From positions 1-6,483 of the forward strand of contig QMVQ01000094.1 in assembly GCA_003661185.1 (NCBI GenBank): 6,483 nt of DNA, in the 5' to 3' direction. Source of the stretch: Candidatus Alkanophagales archaeon. Its GTDB lineage: Archaea > Halobacteriota > Syntropharchaeia > Alkanophagales > B39-G2. Shown here in pieces: positions 5,984 through 6,483 of this stretch (its first letter is position 1; each line of letters opens with the position of its first letter). The notes under the pieces were generated by a model that made no database searches, had not been told where the DNA came from, and was given only the letters and a program-made list of their open reading frames with translations. The position numbers and the translations under genes are program-made.

Positions 5984-5994
5984 ATAACAGAAAG
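5984..5994 (+). repeat. 11-base inverted repeat, peptidase copy
   Basis: ATAACAGAAAG is the inverted copy of the sequence at 5713-5723. It abuts the TATA-like box of the M42 peptidase, a position where a transcription regulator or TFB could bind. Confidence 0.45.
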
Positions 5995-6001
5995 ATAAAT
6001 A
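5994..6001 (+). promoter_or_regulatory. TATA-like box for the M42 peptidase gene
   Basis: GATAAATA, preceded by a purine-rich stretch resembling a BRE, is centred about 40 bases before ATG 6038. This predicts a start near 6024 and a leader of about 14 bases containing the weak ribosome site GGGTTGG (6026-6032). Confidence 0.5.
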
Positions 6002-6037
6002 GAAGGGAGATTGAAACAACATCGAGGGTTGGTTGAG

Positions 6038-6483
6038 ATGGAAGAGCTAAAGGCCCTATTGACGAGGTTATCGGACGCCCATGGCATTGCGGGCTATGAA
6101 GACGAGGTTCGACAGATCGTGGCTGAGGAGCTTGAAGATTACGTTGACGAGATAAAAGTGGACAAACTTGGAAATCTCGTGGCGACGAAGCACGGCAGCC
6201 CGCCATCCGTGATGCTTGCAGCGCATATGGACGAAATTGGACTGATGGTCAAGTATATCGAGGACGACGGCTTCATCAGGTTCACAAAAATTGGCGGCTG
6301 GTTCGACCAGACTCTCCTGAGCCAGCGGGTCGTCCTCCACGGACGCAAAGGCAAAATCGTCGGCGTCGTCGGCTCGAAGCCCCCGCACCTCATGAAAGAG
6401 GAGGAGCGAAAGAAGGCTGTGGAGGCTAAGGATATGTTTATCGACGTCGGCGCAAGCAGCCGCAAAGAAGTCGAGGACATGGG
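6038..6483 (+). CDS. M42 family aminopeptidase (TET/FrvX type), 3' end beyond window
   Basis: The first 148 codons of a metallo-aminopeptidase are present; the frame is open to the window edge. M42 enzymes form large tetrahedral TET complexes that trim peptides left by the proteasome, using two zinc or cobalt ions. The N-terminal catalytic half is recognisable in HGIAGYEDEVR (15-25), VDKLGNLVATKHG (41-53), AAHMDEIGLMV (61-71, with metal ligand H63 and D65), IGGWFDQTLLSQRV (85-98), GVVGSKPPHLM (109-119) and DMFIDVGASSRKEVE (132-146). The remaining metal ligands and the catalytic glutamate would lie beyond the window. ATG 6038 is chosen because the family start LTRLSDAHGIAGYE follows at once and a TATA box and GGGTTGG site lie at fitting distances. 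Some relatives were annotated as endoglucanases in the past; peptidase is the better call. Confidence 0.92.
   Translation, partial: MEELKALLTRLSDAHGIAGYEDEVRQIVAEELEDYVDEIKVDKLGNLVATKHGSPPSVMLAAHMDEIGLMVKYIEDDGFIRFTKIGGWFDQTLLSQRVVLHGRKGKIVGVVGSKPPHLMKEEERKKAVEAKDMFIDVGASSRKEVEDM

Larger units (their letters stand above)
5702..6037. other. Divergent intergenic region, structured and gene-free
   Basis: This 336-bp stretch separates albA (leftward) from the M42 peptidase (rightward). No credible protein-coding frame is seen; open frames here are short or antisense. The left part (5713-5855) is GC-rich and carries several inverted repeats. The middle (5863-5874) is an AT-rich TATA-like box. The part from 5875 to 5980 has a pyrimidine-rich tract (about 5875-5895) and a weak TGCCT/AGGCA hairpin but little else. 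The right end holds the peptidase promoter. No tRNA or rRNA signature was recognised. Confidence 0.6.

Overview
The window looks archaeal, probably a euryarchaeote of the methanogen, Archaeoglobus or ANME type. The evidence is the gene set: prefoldin alpha, a short FtsY, isopentenyl phosphate kinase, Alba, KptA, a DUF2124 protein and an M42 (TET-type) aminopeptidase. Upstream signals also fit archaea, with TATA-like boxes and Shine-Dalgarno sites of the GGTG type (GGTGGT, GGGTGGG). DUF2124 is a family I associate mainly with methanogens and relatives. The exact lineage cannot be fixed from the sequence alone.

Layout. Positions 1-257 hold no convincing gene. They contain a long imperfect hairpin (13-72), a TATA-like stretch usable in either direction (86-97), two further stem-loops and a promoter-like TATA box (208-215). 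Next, on the plus strand, comes a two-domain protein (258-1493) joining a 5-formyltetrahydrofolate cyclo-ligase-like domain (MTHFSD/COG0212 type) to a complete RNA 2'-phosphotransferase (KptA/Tpt1). It is followed by a tight plus-strand run: pfdA (prefoldin alpha), ftsY (SRP receptor) and ipk (isopentenyl phosphate kinase), ending at 3817. A minus-strand block converges on ipk. Read in its own direction it is albA (5701-5423), a T-rich terminator, pyrB (5351-4392) and a DUF2124 gene (4304-3831). Between albA and the divergent M42 peptidase gene (6038 to the window end, incomplete) lies a 336-bp region rich in inverted repeats, with a promoter for each direction.

How the genes relate. pfdA-ftsY is a classic archaeal neighbour pair linking nascent-chain folding with co-translational membrane targeting; its usual upstream partners (L39e, L31e, aIF6, L18a) are not here. 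ipk makes isopentenyl diphosphate in the archaeal mevalonate route and would supply membrane lipid precursors. pyrB carries out the first committed step of pyrimidine synthesis, but no pyrI lies beside it. albA encodes a chromatin and RNA-binding protein with an unusually long, structured leader. The most unusual coding feature is the MTHFS-like/KptA fusion. The most unusual non-coding features are the alba leader with the inverted repeats around it and the 5' hairpin region.
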